Shown: piece after piece, positions 36,135 through 44,544 of the stretch
Position numbering within the stretch: the first letter of the stretch is position 1
How the letters are laid out: the number at the start of each line of letters is the position of its first letter
Assembly (NCBI RefSeq): GCF_025558165.1
Contig: NZ_LAMZ01000001.1
Span: 124,001-188,000, forward strand
Direction of reading: 5' to 3'
DNA length: 64,000 nt
Source: Candidatus Pelagibacter ubique HIMB140
GTDB lineage: Bacteria; Pseudomonadota; Alphaproteobacteria; Pelagibacterales; Pelagibacteraceae
The notes under the pieces: model-generated
The model's database searches: none
What the model saw: the letters and a program-made list of their open reading frames with translations, nothing else
Told to the model about the DNA's origin: nothing
Made by a program: the position numbers and the translations under genes

Positions 36135-36165
36135 TAATGATAATTAATTGTTATCAATAGTAATA
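36129..36165. repeat. 37-bp inverted repeat before the recombinase gene (operator or crossover site)
   Basis: Left arm TATTACTAATGATAA (36129-36143), 7-bp centre TTAATTG, right arm TTATCAATAGTAATA (36151-36165). The arms match at 14 of 15 positions. It ends 2 bases before the recombinase ATG. Arms of 11-15 bp around a 6-8 bp centre are the geometry of tyrosine-recombinase core sites (loxP, dif, lambda core); it also suits an autoregulatory operator. No second copy was found by eye. Confidence 0.7.
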
Positions 36166-36167
36166 AT

Positions 36168-37124
36168 ATGAGTGAGTTAACTACAGATTTGAAAATTCTT
36201 CATGAGGCTACATTAGAAAATTTAAAAAACTCTAAGGCAAATAATACATTAAGAGCTTATAAATCTGATTTTAAAGACTTTGGATCTTTTTGTTCCAGGC
36301 ATGGATTAAACTCATTACCAACTGAGCCTAAAATAGTTTCATTATATTTGACCCATCTTTCTAAAAATTCAAAATTCAGTACTTTAAGAAGACGTCTCGT
36401 GTCTATTAGCATGGTTCATAAACTTAAAGGTCATTATTTGGATACTAAACACCCAATAATTGTTGAAAATTTAATGGGAATTAGAAGAGTTAAAGGCAGC
36501 ATTCAAAAAGGTAAAAAACCTATATTAATCAATCATTTAAAATTAATAATTAATTCAATAAATGAGCAAAAGACAAATGAAACTAAGAAGCTTAGAGATA
36601 AAGCGATAATTCTAATTGGTTTTGGAGGCGGTTTTAGACGAACAGAGTTAATATCAATTGATTATGAAGATTTAGAATTTGTACCTGAAGGTCTGAAAAT
36701 AACTCTTAAAAAATCAAAAACTGATCAATTTGGCGAAGGAATGATTAAAGGTCTACCCTACTTTAATGATAAAAACTATTGTCCTGTAATTAATCTTAAA
36801 AACTGGTTAGAAATTTCCGACATTAAATCTGGTCCTATTTTTAGAAGATTTTCAAAAGGTTCAGTTTTAACTAACAATCGATTAACTGACCAATCTGTAG
36901 TTTTGATGATTAAAGAATATTTAAGATTAGCAGGAATAGAAAACAAAAACTTTGCAGGTCATAGTTTAAGATCTGGTTTTGCTACTGTTGCGGCTGATTC
37001 AGGTGCAGATGAGCGGAGTATTATGGCAATGACTGGTCATAAAACAACGCAAATGGTAAGAAGATACATCAAGGAAGCAAATTTGTTTAAAAATAACGCA
37101 TTAAATAAGATTAAAATTATTTAA
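36168..37124 (+). CDS. Tyrosine-type site-specific recombinase/integrase
   Basis: 318 residues. N-terminal core-binding SAM-like domain (about 10-100; NTLRAYKSDFKDFGSFCSRHG) and C-terminal catalytic domain. The catalytic set is complete: R157 in GFRRTELISID, a lysine near 184 in KSKTDQFG, H265-x-x-R268 in GHSLRSGFA, H291 in TGHKTT and the nucleophile Y300 in RRYIKEA. No excisionase, replication or capsid gene is nearby, so this is not a whole prophage. It has its own promoter, an inverted repeat at its 5' end and a terminator after its stop. Confidence 0.93.
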   Translation: MSELTTDLKILHEATLENLKNSKANNTLRAYKSDFKDFGSFCSRHGLNSLPTEPKIVSLYLTHLSKNSKFSTLRRRLVSISMVHKLKGHYLDTKHPIIVENLMGIRRVKGSIQKGKKPILINHLKLIINSINEQKTNETKKLRDKAIILIGFGGGFRRTELISIDYEDLEFVPEGLKITLKKSKTDQFGEGMIKGLPYFNDKNYCPVINLKNWLEISDIKSGPIFRRFSKGSVLTNNRLTDQSVVLMIKEYLRLAGIENKNFAGHSLRSGFATVAADSGADERSIMAMTGHKTTQMVRRYIKEANLFKNNALNKIKII

Positions 37125-37125
37125 A

Positions 37126-37980
37126 TTACAAACCTGCAGGTTTCTCATTTTTTTTTTTAAAAAAATGAAAAATTATTCTTAAAATAAATCCAATAATTAT
37201 TCCATATTTATTTCTTAAGGCTCTGTAATATTCTTTTTGGTATTTAATTAGAAGTTTATTACTATTAAACATATAACCTTTAGTATATGACCACCTCTTG
37301 CTTTCATTTTTTTTTGAAACAATAAATTGAACTCTTTTACAAAATTTAATTTTTTTGATCACTTCATTATCTTTAAAATATTCTAGCAAGGCTCTCTCAG
37401 GATTAAGTTTTTTAGAAATTAAGTATTTATAATTATTTTTATTATCCAAATATTCATTTATACCCAATGTATCTTCTAATATAAATGAAGGAAATATATG
37501 ATGTCTATCTGTTACACCTCCATATTTTTCACCTTCCAATATGTAGAAAGAATCATTTTTCAATATTGGATGATAGTCAATATAGTAAAAATCAGATCTG
37601 GTAAGTATTATTCTATCATATTTAATTAATTCATTTTTATAATTATTTTTTAAAAAATGTCTTAAGGCAAAAATGATTGCACCCGACCCTCTAAAATTTT
37701 CTATACCACCACCAAGACCTTCAATTTCATTATTTTTATAGATATTATATAATCTATTTGAAAAGTAATTTTTATAATAATCCCACCAGTTAGCATATTC
37801 ATCTATTTCCCATACAAATTTTGCTTTAGCATATAACGAATTAGATTTATTTGATGTTTTACCAAACAATAAAGCAAGATCTGCTGAATAAGGTTTCAAT
37901 AAATATTTATACATAGAATTCCATGTATCTTCACCACCTCTGGCATTACCCATTAATATTACTAAGGTTTTGATATTCAT
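37126..37980 (-). CDS. Putative glycosyltransferase/polysaccharide synthesis protein
   Basis: 284 residues, no signal peptide, positively charged and hydrophobic C-terminus (GFILRIIFHFFKKKNEK) that may bind membrane. N-terminal TLVILMGNARGGEDTWNSMYKYLLKPY resembles the start of nucleotide-sugar-dependent enzymes, and IILTRSDFYYIDYHP with GGVTDRHHIFPS looks like the donor-binding core of WavE-type and related LPS transferases. I cannot name the family with confidence. It lies 5 bases after the fused glycosyltransferase gene in the same direction. Confidence 0.5.
   Translation of the reverse strand: MNIKTLVILMGNARGGEDTWNSMYKYLLKPYSADLALLFGKTSNKSNSLYAKAKFVWEIDEYANWWDYYKNYFSNRLYNIYKNNEIEGLGGGIENFRGSGAIIFALRHFLKNNYKNELIKYDRIILTRSDFYYIDYHPILKNDSFYILEGEKYGGVTDRHHIFPSFILEDTLGINEYLDNKNNYKYLISKKLNPERALLEYFKDNEVIKKIKFCKRVQFIVSKKNESKRWSYTKGYMFNSNKLLIKYQKEYYRALRNKYGIIIGFILRIIFHFFKKKNEKPAGL
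37130..37158 (+). terminator. Intrinsic terminator of the recombinase gene
   Basis: Stem AAACC/GGTTT with loop TGCA (37130-37143), then CTCA and eleven T (37148-37158), beginning 5 bases after the recombinase stop. The same bases encode the last codons (EKPAGL) of the convergent gene at 37126, so terminator and coding sequence are superimposed. Confidence 0.65.
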
Positions 37981-37985
37981 TGTAT

Positions 37986-40109
37986 TTATTTAAATAAAGA
38001 TGCTTTATCACCAAGGCTTATATTTATAAAATATTTAGATATTTTAGTTTCATTAAACAATTTAAAATATTTTTTCTGACCAGATCTGGCAATCTTCTGT
38101 CTTATCTTATCCTTTTTAGAATAGAATTTAATTTTTTCAGCTAAATCATTTATATTTTTATAAAAAACAATTTCTTTTTTATTAAAAAAATCTCTCATTT
38201 GTACTTTTTCATCAATAAATGTAAGTAAACCATTTCCCATTATTGAAGCAATTCTGTTACTAGAATAATATTTAGTAGGATTACCTCTACTAAGATTAAG
38301 TCCCATTTTTGAATTTATAAGTGCATTGTTAAATTCATTTCCCCAAATAGGTTGTTTATTTGAAAATCCATAAAAATCATATTTGATATCAGGAATTTTT
38401 TTAACAAGTTTGTCTAAAAAGTTAATTCTTTCATCTTCCGTTCCTTCTTTTAAAGTAGCTCTATTCACTCCATGACTCATTGCATAAAATAAATCTTTTT
38501 TAGGACGCATTTTGTATACCTCAAAACTCTCAATATTTTTATCAACAGGCACAAAGAAAAAATGAAAATTATTATTTTTTATTTCTTTTTTTAATACAGA
38601 TGGATCTGTTGTAACGAAGTTATGATCAACAAAATTTGAATATAGTTTGATGTTAGAAATGTTTTGTTTCGAATAGTTAAGACTAGGCATTACTGGGTCT
38701 TCATTCCATTGTGACAAAATAAGATTTTTATTAATTGATTTAAATTCATCAAGTGTGCTGAGATCGATATTTTTAGTATGACCAAAAAAAACAATATCTG
38801 GATTATAATTTTTAAAAGTTTCAATTAAGAATTTTTGAAAATTATTTTTGTTAGGAATTAAACTAAACGATTTGTTGTTTCTTAAAAAATCTCTATCACT
38901 AATTTCTAATACATCATGACCATTTCTTATAAAACCGTTAGTAAATTTTTTCCCTAAAGAAATATTAAAAAGCCTATGATTAAGTTTCTGACCTTGATTG
39001 TATAAATTTATTATTTTTAATTTTTTTTTATTAAAATTAATTTTAAAAAAAGGAATGCAACTTTCACGAAGCTGGTCTATTAATTTAGTATTTTCACTAA
39101 TTAAATGTTTTATGTTATTTCGACCTTTTAATTGTAAAGATTTCCTTTTTTTTTTGTTTTTAATTAAATTTTTAATTTCTAAATAAAGTTCTTTAGAATT
39201 AAGATTTTTTAAAATTATAGCCGCATCAGTTGTCTCAGTCAGACCCCCTCTATTACTTATGATTGTAGCACATCCCCTTGAAGAAGCTTCAAGTGATGTT
39301 CTTCCAAAAGGTTCTTCCCATCTTGATGGAACAACAGCTATTTCAGATTGGTTTAAAATATTTAAGGTTTTTTTATGGTTAAGAAAACCAAGTTCTTTAT
39401 GTCTATTATGATTAATATAAATATTTCTTCTATCTTCATCACCTAATGAGCATGCATTCCAATCAGGATATTCATCAAGTATTTTTATAATTGCTGTTTT
39501 AAATATATCATAGCCTTTAGAATAATTTAATCTTCCAACAAATATTATATTTTTTCTTTTTTTGCTTTTTTTTTGCTTATTTACACTTGGATAAACTGTT
39601 TCTGTTTTGGTTTGTAATTTTTTGTCTAAATTTAAAAAAAATCTTTCTCGCACCCACTCACTTACAAAAATAATTTTTTCAACAGAGTCTAATAACTTTA
39701 ATCTTTCTTTTATAGTTTTAGATCCTTTCATAGATAATGGATCATTATGAAAATAAAAAATGAATTTATTTTTAATTAAATTTGTTAATTTAAATAATAA
39801 CTGAGGTCTATTATGAATCTCTATAAGGTCAAAAAAGTGATTATTTATTTCTTTAGATAATTTATAGGCATATTCATTTGTTGTGCTTTTAAACTTATTT
39901 TTTATATTATTTAATTTTATATTTTTATAATTAACTGTTAAATAATCCTGATACGTAGTATGACCATAAATTATATTCCCTTTTTTATATTTTGATTTTT
40001 TAAAAAATTCTGAAACCCAAAGTGATGCAGCCGAAGCTTTTTTGTAAGAATAATTTTCTTTGTAAGGTAATATTGTTGCAATCTTAAGATTTTTTTTTGG
40101 TAAAATCAT
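37986..40109 (-). CDS. Two-domain glycosyltransferase fusion
   Basis: 707 residues, cytoplasmic. Residues 1 to about 345 are a GT4-type transferase: NIIFVGRLNYSKGYDIF, LGDEDRRN and VPSRWEEPFGRTSLEASSRG with the EX7E motif. From about 365 a second unit starts with KLKIINLYNQGQKLNHRLFN and ends in a GT1-type domain (FDFYGF-like YDFYGFSNKQPIWG; SSNRIASIMGNGLLTFID), resembling CgeB/DUF3880 proteins. It probably adds two sugars to LPS or another envelope glycan. Such fusions vary between SAR11 strains. It overlaps the GIY-YIG gene by 26 bases. Confidence 0.85.
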   Translation of the reverse strand: MILPKKNLKIATILPYKENYSYKKASAASLWVSEFFKKSKYKKGNIIYGHTTYQDYLTVNYKNIKLNNIKNKFKSTTNEYAYKLSKEINNHFFDLIEIHNRPQLLFKLTNLIKNKFIFYFHNDPLSMKGSKTIKERLKLLDSVEKIIFVSEWVRERFFLNLDKKLQTKTETVYPSVNKQKKSKKRKNIIFVGRLNYSKGYDIFKTAIIKILDEYPDWNACSLGDEDRRNIYINHNRHKELGFLNHKKTLNILNQSEIAVVPSRWEEPFGRTSLEASSRGCATIISNRGGLTETTDAAIILKNLNSKELYLEIKNLIKNKKKRKSLQLKGRNNIKHLISENTKLIDQLRESCIPFFKINFNKKKLKIINLYNQGQKLNHRLFNISLGKKFTNGFIRNGHDVLEISDRDFLRNNKSFSLIPNKNNFQKFLIETFKNYNPDIVFFGHTKNIDLSTLDEFKSINKNLILSQWNEDPVMPSLNYSKQNISNIKLYSNFVDHNFVTTDPSVLKKEIKNNNFHFFFVPVDKNIESFEVYKMRPKKDLFYAMSHGVNRATLKEGTEDERINFLDKLVKKIPDIKYDFYGFSNKQPIWGNEFNNALINSKMGLNLSRGNPTKYYSSNRIASIMGNGLLTFIDEKVQMRDFFNKKEIVFYKNINDLAEKIKFYSKKDKIRQKIARSGQKKYFKLFNETKISKYFINISLGDKASLFK

Positions 40110-40347
40110 AAATAATTTTTGATCTTTCTTTTCTATCTTTTTTTAACTTATATTCAAATGAAAGCGCTTTTGATTTCGAATAAAATCTTTTTTTATAAAT
40201 TAATTTCCATTTATAACCTCTTGTAGATTTAGCACCTCTATTAGTATTATGATTTAATAGTCTTTTATTTATGTCATTTGTATAGCCAACGTATGTCTTT
40301 TTTGGATAATCTTCTAAAGTTTTGATTAAATAAACGTAATAAACCAT
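40084..40347 (-). CDS. GIY-YIG domain nuclease-like protein
   Basis: 87 residues. The GIY-YIG core is visible: YYVYLIKTLEDYPKKTYVGYTND (Y..T.YVG), then INKRLLNHNTNRGAKSTRGYKWKLIYKKRF, and ALSFEYKLKKDRKERSKII with the conserved glutamate. UPF0213/YhbQ type. Role unknown; such proteins are widespread in bacteria and need not be mobile. It sits 19 bases from the 3' end of tRNA-Glu. Confidence 0.88.
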   Translation of the reverse strand: MVYYVYLIKTLEDYPKKTYVGYTNDINKRLLNHNTNRGAKSTRGYKWKLIYKKRFYSKSKALSFEYKLKKDRKERSKIIYDFTKKKS

Positions 40348-40365
40348 TAAGGCTTATATCATAAC

Positions 40366-40440
40366 TGGCGGTCCCTAGGGGAATCGAACCCCTCTTTCGA
40401 GGATGAAAACCACGTGTCCTAACCGATAGACGAAGGGACC
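40366..40440 (-). tRNA. tRNA-Glu (anticodon TTC)
   Basis: 75 nt; acceptor GGTCCCT/AGGGACC, T-arm GGGGTTCGATTCCCC and encoded CCA. The anticodon loop TTTTCAT gives TTC; the anticodon stem has one T-T mismatch at 29-41. Its 3' end points into the accessory region 34612-40366, the orientation needed for tRNA-targeted integration, but no copy of its 3' end is seen at the far side. Confidence 0.95.
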
Positions 40441-40481
40441 GAATTGCTGCTTTTTATTGTAAAAAAGACGATTAATCAAGC

Positions 40482-41429
40482 TTATCGTATTAATTTTTGA
40501 TTTAATTTTACAACCTTTTTAAGGCTTGAGTGTTTATGTGTCACTAAAGTTTCAGAAATAAATTTATCTTTATTAGTTTTTATGCCCGAAACTAATTCAC
40601 CAGAGGTTATACCAGTTGCGCAAAAGATTGAGTCACCTTTGATAATTTCATTCAAATCATATTTTTTTGTAAAATCTGTAATACCCATATCTTTGGCTCT
40701 TTTCTTGTCTTTATCTGTTTCAAATAAAAATCTACCTTGAAAACCACAATCAAAAGCATCTAATGCAGCAGCCGCTAAGACTCCTTCTGGTCCCCCTCCT
40801 GTCCCTAAAAAAATATCAACAGAGTATTTTTCATCAGTTACCAATAGTGCTCCAGAAACATCTCCATCAGATATAAATTTAATTTTTACATTTAAATCTC
40901 TTAATTCAGAAATAATTTTATTATGTCTAGGCCTTTCCAAAATACATGCAGTTAAATTCTCTGGTTTTTTATTTAAGTATTCGCTTAAATTAAAAATATT
41001 TTTTTTAACTGAATAATCTAAATCAACAACGTTTCTCTCCCTTACTTTAGTTGAGATTTTTTCCATGTAAGTTTCAGGTGCCTTAAATAGATTGTCTTTT
41101 TCTGCAATTGCAATTACTGATAAGGCTCCAGGAAGATTGTTAGCTGCAAAATTAGTTCCTTCCAATGGATCTACAGCTATATCAAGTTCTGGACCATTTC
41201 CTGTGCCAATTTTTTCACCAATATATAACATTGGCGCTTCATCTAACTCACCCTCACCTATTACTATTTCAGCTTTTATATCCATATTATTTAACTCTTT
41301 TCTCATAGAATCCACAGCTGCTTTATCTGCTGCTATTTTATCCTTTTTGCCAACAAAATATGATGAAGCTATAGCTGCTTTTGAGGCTACATTTACAAAT
41401 TGATCAATAAATTTTTTATCGATAGCCAT
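40482..41429 (-). CDS. glpX: Fructose-1,6-bisphosphatase class II
   Basis: Gluconeogenic phosphatase of the GlpX family. 315 residues. VIGEGELDEAPMLYIGE, DIAVDPLEGTNFAANN and GTGGGPEGVLAAAALDAF are the metal and substrate motifs. It follows the SbmA-like gene with a one-base overlap (TAATG). It suggests that fructose 6-phosphate is made by gluconeogenesis, in line with the limited glycolysis of SAR11. Confidence 0.95.
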   Translation of the reverse strand: MAIDKKFIDQFVNVASKAAIASSYFVGKKDKIAADKAAVDSMRKELNNMDIKAEIVIGEGELDEAPMLYIGEKIGTGNGPELDIAVDPLEGTNFAANNLPGALSVIAIAEKDNLFKAPETYMEKISTKVRERNVVDLDYSVKKNIFNLSEYLNKKPENLTACILERPRHNKIISELRDLNVKIKFISDGDVSGALLVTDEKYSVDIFLGTGGGPEGVLAAAALDAFDCGFQGRFLFETDKDKKRAKDMGITDFTKKYDLNEIIKGDSIFCATGITSGELVSGIKTNKDKFISETLVTHKHSSLKKVVKLNQKLIR

Positions 41430-42421
41430 TAAGCTTTTTTATCAATTATTTCTTCTTGTATAATTTTGGATTCAAATTCTCTTAAACGTTTATATACACT
41501 AGCAAGTTCAATTATAGTGGGCCAAGCTTTTAATATATATTGCATAGAGCCCTCAACTCTACCAAATGCTCTAATTATTTGTTGCATCACACCAAGGGTA
41601 ACTGCTCCAGCTACAATTGCTGGCGCTAAAAAAACATATGCAGACAATACATTTGCTTGTAAGTATGCAATTCTACCAATATTAAAGTATAAGTATCTAA
41701 TATAACTTAAGAAATGAATATTTCTAACACCGTCAAATAATTCTTCTATAGTTTTTGGTCGAATGGTTCCATCATCCTCTGCTATTACAAGTATTTTTCT
41801 ATAAGCTGCCTCTTTTTTTTGGAGATCATACTCAACGCCCACTAACCTTAAAATCAACCCAAGCAAAATTAAAAATATTGTTCCACCAACTGACCAAATT
41901 AAAGCACCAACTATTAATCCATAATCCCAGTCACCAAAGAAAAAAATTGGAATTCCAACACTTAAGCCAAATAAAATTGGCATAAATTCAATTAGTATCA
42001 TTAATGCTTCAATTAAACTTGTACCAAGTGACTCCATTATTCTTGAGAATTTAATGGTATCTTCCTGAACCCTTTGTGCAGCTCCTTCTATTTTACGAGC
42101 TTTATCATATACGCTATGATACCATTCAACCATAGCAGTTCTCCATCTAAACAAATAGTGCGAAGTAAAAAAACTAACAACAACTGCTACACCTACGTAC
42201 ATAGCAGCCAAAGTTATGAAAGATAATAAGCTTGCCCAATATTCTTCTATAGTAATAGAATTTGGTGCACCTAAGGCTTTTTGAATCATATCGTAAAATT
42301 GACCAAACCATTCATTGATTTTTACATCAATTTTTACCTGTATCCAAAGTGATGATAAAATTATTGCTGAACCAATCCATGACCATAGCAACCAATGTTT
42401 TTGAGTGAAAAACCTAAACAT
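41429..42421 (-). CDS. SbmA/BacA-like peptide transporter family protein
   Basis: 330 residues with about seven to eight hydrophobic helices. KHWLLWSWIGSAIILSSLWIQVKIDVKINEWFGQFYD is the typical N-terminus, followed by RWRTAMVEWYHSVYDKARKIEGAAQRVQEDTIKFSRI and the C-terminal RLREFE. SbmA/BacA proteins move peptides and antibiotics inward using the proton gradient. Here it may serve peptide uptake; the substrate is not predictable. Followed by glpX, preceded by the NDUFS4-like gene by 3 bases. Confidence 0.88.
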   Translation of the reverse strand: MFRFFTQKHWLLWSWIGSAIILSSLWIQVKIDVKINEWFGQFYDMIQKALGAPNSITIEEYWASLLSFITLAAMYVGVAVVVSFFTSHYLFRWRTAMVEWYHSVYDKARKIEGAAQRVQEDTIKFSRIMESLGTSLIEALMILIEFMPILFGLSVGIPIFFFGDWDYGLIVGALIWSVGGTIFLILLGLILRLVGVEYDLQKKEAAYRKILVIAEDDGTIRPKTIEELFDGVRNIHFLSYIRYLYFNIGRIAYLQANVLSAYVFLAPAIVAGAVTLGVMQQIIRAFGRVEGSMQYILKAWPTIIELASVYKRLREFESKIIQEEIIDKKA

Positions 42422-42424
42422 TTT

Positions 42425-42706
42425 TTATTTTAAAAAATTATCAGCGTAAGATTTTTTTACTGTTTTTCTTTTCCTAGGTTCAATTATTTCAAAATCTATT
42501 TTCTTTTTTTTTGCATAATTGATTGCTAGTTCTTTTGATGAAAACTCTAATTTTAATTCTGAATAAGTATCTGATGAACTTTCCCAACCCATCAATGGGT
42601 TCTTTGTTGGGTTATTGGTTTTAAATTCTAATATCCATTTGTCATTTTTAGCTAAACCTGATTGCATTGGGTTTTTGTTTGGAATGTAAATAATTGCTTT
42701 TTTCAT
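42425..42706 (-). CDS. NADH dehydrogenase accessory subunit, NDUFS4-like
   Basis: 93 residues. AIIYIPNKNPMQSGLAKNDKWILEF, NPLMGWESSSDTYSELKLEFSSKELAINYAKKKKIDFEI fits the ETC complex I NDUFS4 (18 kDa) family, found as an extra subunit in alphaproteobacterial complex I. It starts 5 bases after the end of tRNA-Pro and is not next to the nuo genes in this window. Confidence 0.87.
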   Translation of the reverse strand: MKKAIIYIPNKNPMQSGLAKNDKWILEFKTNNPTKNPLMGWESSSDTYSELKLEFSSKELAINYAKKKKIDFEIIEPRKRKTVKKSYADNFLK

Positions 42707-42711
42707 AAAGA

Positions 42712-42788
<77 letters not shown>

Positions 42789-42882
42789 ATCGAAGTACTA
42801 ATACAGTAGTTATTGATAATTTCAATGTATAAAGAAGCCTAAATTAAAAGAATTTTGAGTAAAATCTGTTATATAACGAGGC

Positions 42883-43356
42883 ATGATAATTACTTGTCCT
42901 TGCGAAAAGAAAAAATTTAAAATTGATAGTTCGTTAATTCCCAGCGAAGGACGTGAACTACAATGTGGATCTTGCGAAAGAGTCTGGTTTTACAAACCAC
43001 AAAATGAAAGCGAAGCTCCATTAACATTAAACAATAATGTTTTTATAAATAAAACAGAACAAAATATTGAGTTAAAAAAAAAAAATTTAGATATTAGCAA
43101 AACATTGCAACAAGAAAAAATAATTGAGTCTGAAATAGAAAAAGAAAACGTAAAAACAGTTGAAAAATCAGAAGGTAAAAAATCTAAATTATTTTCTTAT
43201 TTGATAGTTTTTATTATATCTTTTGTTGCTTTAATAATACTGGTTGACACACTTAAAACCGCACTAATTAATGTATTTCCTGGGCTAGAAATAATATTAT
43301 TCAACCTTTTTGAAACATTGCAAGATATAAAACTATTTATTATAGACCAAAATTAA
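42883..43356 (+). CDS. Zinc-ribbon membrane protein (MJ0042-type)
   Basis: 157 residues. N-terminal zinc-finger-like domain (IITCPCEKKKFKIDSSLIPSEGRELQCGSCERVWFY at 2-38), a charged lysine/glutamate-rich linker, and one membrane helix at about 105-127 (YLIVFIISFVALIILVDTL). The first knuckle is C5-P-C7, one residue shorter than the CPxC of the family; the second, CGSC, is intact. The function of this alphaproteobacterial family is unknown. nhaA follows 6 bases downstream. Confidence 0.82.
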   Translation: MIITCPCEKKKFKIDSSLIPSEGRELQCGSCERVWFYKPQNESEAPLTLNNNVFINKTEQNIELKKKNLDISKTLQQEKIIESEIEKENVKTVEKSEGKKSKLFSYLIVFIISFVALIILVDTLKTALINVFPGLEIILFNLFETLQDIKLFIIDQN

Positions 43357-43362
43357 TATTTT

Positions 43363-44544
43363 ATGATTAATTATATATCAAAACCTTTTAGATGGTTTTT
43401 TAAATTAGAAGCTGCAAGTGGACTTGTTCTTTTATTTGCTGCAATAATTGCATTATTTATAAGTAACTCAGGATTAGCTGATTTATATTTTGCTACATTA
43501 AATAAATACTTATTTATAGGTATTAATAATTTTGGACTAAAATTATCAGTACTGCATTGGATAAATGATGCCTTGATGGCAATATTTTTTTTCTTTGTCA
43601 CTTTAGAAATAAAAAGAGAATTTCTACAAGGTGAACTTTCAAATATTAAACAGGCTTTACTACCAATCATAGCTGCTGTAGGAGGAATGTTAGTTCCTGC
43701 ATTATTTTATGTTTTCATTAATTTAGGCGATAGCGAAACGTTAAATGGATGGGCAATTCCATCAGCAACAGATATAGCTTTTTCTTTAGGGGTTTTGTCG
43801 TTGCTTGGAAAAAGAGTACCTCTATCATTAAAAGTATTTTTAACAGCACTAGCTATAATTGATGATTTAGGAGCAATAGTAATTATTGCACTATTCTACT
43901 CTGGAGATTTGAGCATTAAGTATTTAACCTTAATGCTTTTAGCTTTCATCGTTTTGTTGTTAATAAATAAATTTAATATTAAAAAATTCTTACCTTATTT
44001 AGTTGTTGGACTTTTCCTGTGGGATTTTACCCACAACTCAGGCATCCACGCCACAATTGCTGGTGTTTTATTGGCTATGACAATCCCACATAGAAAAAAG
44101 GATAAAGATTTTTCTTTATTAATAAAAATAGAACACGCAATTAGTCCTTATGTTGCTTTTGGGATAATGCCTTTATTTGCATTTGCAAATGCAGGTGTTT
44201 CTCTTGAGGGTTTATCTTTTGCTTCTTTGTTGGATAAGGTTCCGCTAGGCATTGTGCTTGGTCTATTCTTGGGTAAACAACTTGGTGTTTTTGTATTCTC
44301 ATATGTATCAATAAAATTAAAAGTTGCTCAAATGCCAAACGATACAAGTTGGTATAATTTTTATGGAGTTGGAGTTCTTACTGGTATTGGTTTTACAATG
44401 AGTTTGTTTGTAGGAAATTTAGCTTTCGTTGAAAACATGCAATATATGGATGGTGTAAAAATAGGTGTTTTGACTGGTTCATTACTATCAACTTTATTTG
44501 GTTATTTTTTAATATTGCTTACTCCAAATAAACCCAAAAAATGA
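43363..44544 (+). CDS. nhaA: Na+/H+ antiporter NhaA
   Basis: 393 residues, twelve membrane helices. ATDIAFSLGVLSLLGKRVP and the paired aspartates in LAIIDDLGAIVIIALFY form the ion site; HNSGIHATIAGVLLAM and GIGFTMSLFVGNLAF are conserved. It probably exports sodium in seawater, driven by the proton gradient to which HppA contributes. Overlaps the glutathione peroxidase gene by 4 bases. Confidence 0.96.
   Translation: MINYISKPFRWFFKLEAASGLVLLFAAIIALFISNSGLADLYFATLNKYLFIGINNFGLKLSVLHWINDALMAIFFFFVTLEIKREFLQGELSNIKQALLPIIAAVGGMLVPALFYVFINLGDSETLNGWAIPSATDIAFSLGVLSLLGKRVPLSLKVFLTALAIIDDLGAIVIIALFYSGDLSIKYLTLMLLAFIVLLLINKFNIKKFLPYLVVGLFLWDFTHNSGIHATIAGVLLAMTIPHRKKDKDFSLLIKIEHAISPYVAFGIMPLFAFANAGVSLEGLSFASLLDKVPLGIVLGLFLGKQLGVFVFSYVSIKLKVAQMPNDTSWYNFYGVGVLTGIGFTMSLFVGNLAFVENMQYMDGVKIGVLTGSLLSTLFGYFLILLTPNKPKK

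Noticed and set aside
34612..40440. Prophage at tRNA-Glu
   Set aside because: An integrase is present, but there is no terminase, capsid, tail or replication gene, and no copy of the tRNA 3' end is seen at the other boundary.
41092..41403. 103-residue plus-strand ORF inside glpX
   Set aside because: Shadow of GlpX, rich in Ser/Ala/Pro, with no family resemblance.
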